Assembly: GCF_003336755.1 (NCBI RefSeq)
Contig: NZ_QMDI01000002.1
Location: 620,001-684,000 of the forward strand
Length of the DNA stretch: 64,000 bases
DNA from: Elioraea thermophila (ex Habib et al. 2022)
Lineage (GTDB): Bacteria > Pseudomonadota > Alphaproteobacteria > Acetobacterales > Acetobacteraceae
Direction of reading: 5' to 3'
Shown here: positions 60,226 through 64,000 of the stretch, piece after piece
Layout of the letters: the number at the start of each line of letters is the position of its first letter
How positions within the stretch are numbered: position 1 is the first letter of the stretch
The notes under the pieces: model-generated
Told to the model about the DNA's origin: nothing
The model's input: only the letters and a program-made list of their open reading frames with translations
The model's database searches: none
Made by a program: the position numbers and the translations under genes

Positions 60226-63132
60226 ATGAACGCACTCGAGGACTTCCGCGACCTTTGCGCTGCCGGTTCGTTCGCCTCACGCCACATCGGGCCCGATGAG
60301 GGCGAGATCGCGGCCATGCTCGCCGAACTGGGCTTGCCGAGCCTGGAGGCACTGATCGAGCGCGCCGTGCCGCGCGCCATCCGGGCGGAACTCGGCGAGG
60401 GGCTGCCGGAGCCCGCGGACGAGGCGGGCGTGCTTGCCGATCTCGCCGCACTCGCCGCGCAGAATCGGCCCGATATCAAGAGCCTGATCGGACTCGGCTA
60501 CCACGGCACGCACACGCCACCCGTCATCCTGCGCAACGTGCTCGAGAACCCCGGTTGGTACACGGCCTACACGCCGTACCAGGCGGAGATCGCGCAAGGC
60601 CGTCTGGAGGCCCTGCTCAACTTCCAGACCATGGTGACGGAACTGACGGCGATGGACATCGCCAACGCCTCGCTGCTCGACGAGGCGACGGCGGCGGCGG
60701 AGGCGATGGCGCTCGCGCTTGCCGCGCACCGCGGACAGAAGCGCGTGGCTCCCTCGACCGTGCTCGCCGTCGCCTCCGACCTCCATCCGCAGACCCGCGC
60801 CGTGCTCGCCACGCGGGCCCGCCCGCTCGGCATCACGGTGGTCGAGGTCACGGCAGGTGACGTGGCGGCGATCGAGCGTGCCGCGCCGTTCGCGGTCGTG
60901 CTGCAGTATCCCGGCACGACGGGGGCGATCCGCGATCTCGCCCCCGAAATCGCCGCTGCGCACCGCGCTGGCGCGCTCGCTGTCGTCGCCGCCGACCTGC
61001 TGTCGCTTGCCCTGCTCAAGCCACCGGGCGAGATGGGCGCCGACGTGGTGGTGGGTTCGGCGCAGCGCTTCGGCGTGCCGTTCGGCTATGGCGGGCCGCA
61101 CGCCGCCTTCTTCGCCACGCGCGATGCGCACAAGCGGCTGATGCCGGGCCGCCTCGTCGGGGTAAGCCAGGATGCCGCCGGCCGGCCGGCCCTGCGCCTC
61201 GCCCTGCAGACGCGCGAACAGCACATCCGGCGCGAGAAGGCGACCTCCAACATCTGCACCGCCCAGGTGCTGCTCGCGGTGATCGCGGCGATGTACGCCG
61301 TCTGGCACGGGCCGGAGGGGCTCGCGCGCATCGCGCGCCGCTGCAACCTCGCCGCCCGCCTGCTCGGCGAGGCGGCACGGCGCGCGGGCTTCGCTCTGCG
61401 CCATCCGCATTTCTTCGACACCATCGCGATCGAGGCGGGCCCGAAGGCGGACGCGCTGGTGGCCGAGGCGCTCGCGCGCGGGTTCAACCTGCGCCGCATC
61501 GACGCCACGGGGGTCGCCATCGCGCTCGACGAGACGGTGACCGAGGCCGAGCTCGCGCGGCTTGCCGAGGCGATCGGCGCGGCGGCGGGTCGGTCGATGA
61601 AACTGGCCGCAGCTGACGACAGCATCCCCCCCGCCCTCCTCCGCTCCTCGCCCTTCCTGCGCCAGCACGTGTTCAACGCGTATCGTTCCGAACACGAGAT
61701 GCTGCGCTATCTCAAGCGGCTCGAGGACAAGGACGTCGCGCTGAATCGCTCGATGATCCCGCTCGGCTCCTGCACGATGAAACTGAACGCGACGGCCGAG
61801 ATGATCCCCATCACCTGGCCGGGCTTCGCCAACATCCATCCCTTCGCGCCGGCCGACCAGGCGGTGGGCTATCGCACGCTCATCAAGCGGCTCGAGACTT
61901 GGCTCGCCGCGATCACGGGGTTTGCCGCCGTCAGCCTGCAGCCGAACGCGGGCAGCGCGGGCGAGTACGCCGGCCTGCTCGCCATCCGCGCCTGGCACGA
62001 GAGCCGGGGCGAGGGCCATCGCGACATCTGCCTGATCCCGACCTCGGCGCACGGGACGAACCCTGCCTCCGCCGTGATGGCGGGGATGCGCGTCGTTCCC
62101 GTTGGGTGCGATCGGGACGGCAATGTCGATGTGGCGGATCTGCGCGCGAAGGTCGACGCGCATCGCGACCGGCTCGCCTGCCTGATGATCACCTACCCCT
62201 CCACGCACGGCGTGTTCGAGGAGGCGGTGCGGGAGATCTGCGCCATCGTGCACGCGGCGGGCGGACAAGTGTACATGGACGGTGCGAACATGAACGCACA
62301 GGTGGGCCTGACCAGTCCCGCCGCGGTCGGCGCCGATGTCTGCCACCTGAACCTGCACAAGACGTTCTGCATCCCGCACGGCGGCGGCGGCCCTGGAGTC
62401 GGTCCGATCGCGGTCGCCTCTCACTTGGCACCGTTCCTCCCCAACCATCCGCTGGTGGCCGAGGCGGGACCGGCGACCGGCCCAGGGCCCGTTGCCGCCG
62501 CACCGTGGGGCAGCGCCGGCATCCTGCCCATCTCCTACGCCTACATCGCGCTCATGGGCCGGCGGGGCCTCAAGCGCGCATCCGAGATCGCCATCCTCAA
62601 CGCCAACTACGTCGCGCACCGGCTGCGCGACGCCTACCCGGTGCTGTACGTCGGCGCAGGCGGGCTGGTGGCGCACGAGTGCATCATCGACTGCCGGCAC
62701 TTTCAGGCCTCGGCCGGCGTGACGGTGGAGGACATCGCCAAGCGCCTGCAGGACTACGGTTTCCACGCCCCCACCATGTCCTGGCCAGTGGCCGGGACGC
62801 TGATGATCGAGCCCACGGAGAGCGAGTCGAAGGCGGAGCTCGATCGCTTCTGCGAGGCGATGCTGGCGATCCGCGCCGAGATCGCCGCGATCGAGAAGGG
62901 GCAGTGGCCGCGCGACGACAACCCGCTGAAGAATGCACCGCACACCGCCGACGAAATCGCGGCCGAAACGTGGACGCACCCGTATTCCCGACGCCAGGCG
63001 GTGATGCCACTGCCCTGGGTGGCGGCCGCAAAGTACTGGCCCCCCGTGAAGCGGGTCGACAACGTGTTCGGGGATCGCAACCTGCACTGCACCTGTGACA
63101 GCGTCGAGGTGTACGCGCGCGCCGCGGAGTGA
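60226..63132 (+). CDS. gcvP: Glycine dehydrogenase (decarboxylating), P protein
   Basis: 968 residues, the full-length single-chain form (N- and C-terminal halves fused, unlike gcvPA/gcvPB). '[21 protein letters not shown]' starts the N-terminal half. The PLP lysine is Lys712 in '[21 protein letters not shown]'. '[37 protein letters not shown]' and '[24 protein letters not shown]' are family blocks. It decarboxylates glycine and loads the lipoyl arm of GcvH. It closes the riboswitch-controlled operon. Confidence 0.97.
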   Translation: MNALEDFRDLCAAGSFASRHIGPDEGEIAAMLAELGLPSLEALIERAVPRAIRAELGEGLPEPADEAGVLADLAALAAQNRPDIKSLIGLGYHGTHTPPVILRNVLENPGWYTAYTPYQAEIAQGRLEALLNFQTMVTELTAMDIANASLLDEATAAAEAMALALAAHRGQKRVAPSTVLAVASDLHPQTRAVLATRARPLGITVVEVTAGDVAAIERAAPFAVVLQYPGTTGAIRDLAPEIAAAHRAGALAVVAADLLSLALLKPPGEMGADVVVGSAQRFGVPFGYGGPHAAFFATRDAHKRLMPGRLVGVSQDAAGRPALRLALQTREQHIRREKATSNICTAQVLLAVIAAMYAVWHGPEGLARIARRCNLAARLLGEAARRAGFALRHPHFFDTIAIEAGPKADALVAEALARGFNLRRIDATGVAIALDETVTEAELARLAEAIGAAAGRSMKLAAADDSIPPALLRSSPFLRQHVFNAYRSEHEMLRYLKRLEDKDVALNRSMIPLGSCTMKLNATAEMIPITWPGFANIHPFAPADQAVGYRTLIKRLETWLAAITGFAAVSLQPNAGSAGEYAGLLAIRAWHESRGEGHRDICLIPTSAHGTNPASAVMAGMRVVPVGCDRDGNVDVADLRAKVDAHRDRLACLMITYPSTHGVFEEAVREICAIVHAAGGQVYMDGANMNAQVGLTSPAAVGADVCHLNLHKTFCIPHGGGGPGVGPIAVASHLAPFLPNHPLVAEAGPATGPGPVAAAPWGSAGILPISYAYIALMGRRGLKRASEIAILNANYVAHRLRDAYPVLYVGAGGLVAHECIIDCRHFQASAGVTVEDIAKRLQDYGFHAPTMSWPVAGTLMIEPTESESKAELDRFCEAMLAIRAEIAAIEKGQWPRDDNPLKNAPHTADEIAAETWTHPYSRRQAVMPLPWVAAAKYWPPVKRVDNVFGDRNLHCTCDSVEVYARAAE

Positions 63133-63397
63133 GGGAGAGGGGCGCCGGTCGCCTGCGTGATTGAGCGAGGGCGTCAGTGCGGCCCAAACGGGTCATGATG
63201 CAAGCGTCGTTACGGTTCTCGGGCGTGGTCGTCGCGGCCCCGCCGGCGCGTCCGCCTCCGCGAGACGGGGCCGTCACGTCACCGCGCGATCGGACAGCAC
63301 CGCGCGTCGCTGCAGAAGGTTTGCGCCACTCGGCCGGGTCGCCCGCCGACCTGCGTGTTTGCGATGTCGGCCCGCGCGATGATTCGAGCCAGACCGA

Positions 63398-64000
63398 TCA
63401 GACGAGGGCGTAGGCAGACCGCGCGCCGTCCAGCGGCGCGAAACGGCTGCTGATGCCGAGCACCGTCTCGGCCCCGCCGAGATAGAGCACGCCATCCTTG
63501 GCCAGGACCGACGCGACGTTCTCCAGCACCCGCGTCTTGGTCGGCTGGTCGAAGTAGATCAGGACGTTGCGCAGCAGCACGACATCGAAACGGCCGAGCG
63601 GCTGAGGCGGCCTGAGCAGGTTCCACTCTCGGAACGAGACCAGCGCGCGGACCTCGTCCTTCACCACCCATTCGCTCCCGTCCTTGCGGAAATATTTCGT
63701 CAGCATGGTGATGGGCAGGCCGCGCTGCACCTCGAACTGGGAGAAGCGGCCTGTCTCCGCCCGGCGAAGCACCTCGCGCGAGAGGTCGGTGCCGAGAATT
63801 TCGACCCGGCAGCCCGCGAGAGCCGGCGCGATCTCGAGCGCCGTCATCGCGACCGAGAAGGCCTCCTGACCGGTGCTGCAGGCGGCCGACCAGACGCGGA
63901 TCACGCCGCGTGGACCGCGCGCGGCGGCGAGCTTGGGCAGCACCTGCTGGCGAAGATGTTCGAATGGCTTGCCGTCGCGGAAGAACAGCGTCTCGTTGGT
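63398..64000 (-). CDS. cheR: Chemotaxis receptor methyltransferase CheR, C-terminal part
   Basis: The frame is open to the window edge, so the N-terminal part is missing; 200 residues are seen. 'TNETLFFRDGKPFEHL' begins the catalytic domain, followed by SAM-binding 'RVWSAACSTGQEAFSVAMTALE', 'VEILGTDLSREVLRRAETGRFSQFEVQRGLP', 'FDVVLLRNVLIYF' and the C-terminal 'YLGGAETVLGISSRFAPL'. It methylates glutamates of chemoreceptors and fits with the flagellar genes at the other end of the window. The 265-bp gap to gcvP shows no recognisable feature. Confidence 0.93.
   Translation of the reverse strand, partial: TNETLFFRDGKPFEHLRQQVLPKLAAARGPRGVIRVWSAACSTGQEAFSVAMTALEIAPALAGCRVEILGTDLSREVLRRAETGRFSQFEVQRGLPITMLTKYFRKDGSEWVVKDEVRALVSFREWNLLRPPQPLGRFDVVLLRNVLIYFDQPTKTRVLENVASVLAKDGVLYLGGAETVLGISSRFAPLDGARSAYALV

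Overview
The window is high-GC, gene-dense DNA from an alphaproteobacterium, most likely order Rhodospirillales (Acetobacteraceae-like). This rests on several features: the fliF-fliG-fliH-fliN-flbD flagellar order known from Caulobacter, a class I lysyl-tRNA synthetase, an Usg protein, a plant/alphaproteobacterial-type glutamate-cysteine ligase, the ispH-thrB-rnhA order, and a GTTC-N7-GTTC sequence matching the alphaproteobacterial LexA box. The genus cannot be fixed from the sequence alone.

Layout. 1-10.5 kb: a flagellar cluster on the + strand (fliK 3' end, flgD, fliF, fliG, fliH, fliN, flbD, flhA, flhF, flhG). 10.5-21.5 kb: housekeeping and membrane functions. These are a lysine methyltransferase with ubiA, rsmE, gshA, a five-PAS soluble histidine kinase overlapping the heme A synthase gene, a family 2 glycosyltransferase overlapping a VTT/TVP38 protein, a UbiH-type monooxygenase and usg. 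21.6-26.4 kb: groESL with a CIRCE operator, cspA, a PLP-dependent dehydratase and a TupA-like ATP-grasp protein. 26.4-33.4 kb: a TerB-like protein and a DinG/XPD-type helicase on the - strand, then class I lysS and a C-terminally short MprF-like protein.

33.4-46.4 kb is the accessory part: a compact T7-like (podovirus) structural cassette. It holds portal, scaffold, capsid, two tail tubular proteins, a possible internal virion protein, tail fibre, a putative small terminase and the large terminase. Two small unknown genes lead it and it is governed by a LexA-like S24 repressor. No integrase, RNA polymerase, replication gene or recognisable endolysin is present, and the genes appear intact. 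A GTTC-N7-GTTC box lies in the promoter region of the first rightward gene. A second promoter-like site followed by a strong intrinsic terminator lies just ahead of the virion genes. This is the best candidate here for an uncharacterised system: an SOS-controlled, phage-derived particle, either a gene-transfer-agent-like element or a decayed or satellite prophage.

46.4-64 kb returns to core genes: a DMT transporter, pyrD with an overlapping HAD hydrolase, a Bcr/CflA-type MFS pump, yqgE, a DsbD/ScsB-type reductase, a Prx5-type peroxiredoxin, ispH-thrB-rnhA, a double CDGSH protein, a lipoprotein and an unusual HPF-like/sigma-region-4-like fusion. A tandem glycine riboswitch follows, then gcvT-gcvH-gcvP, and the 3' part of cheR at the right edge.
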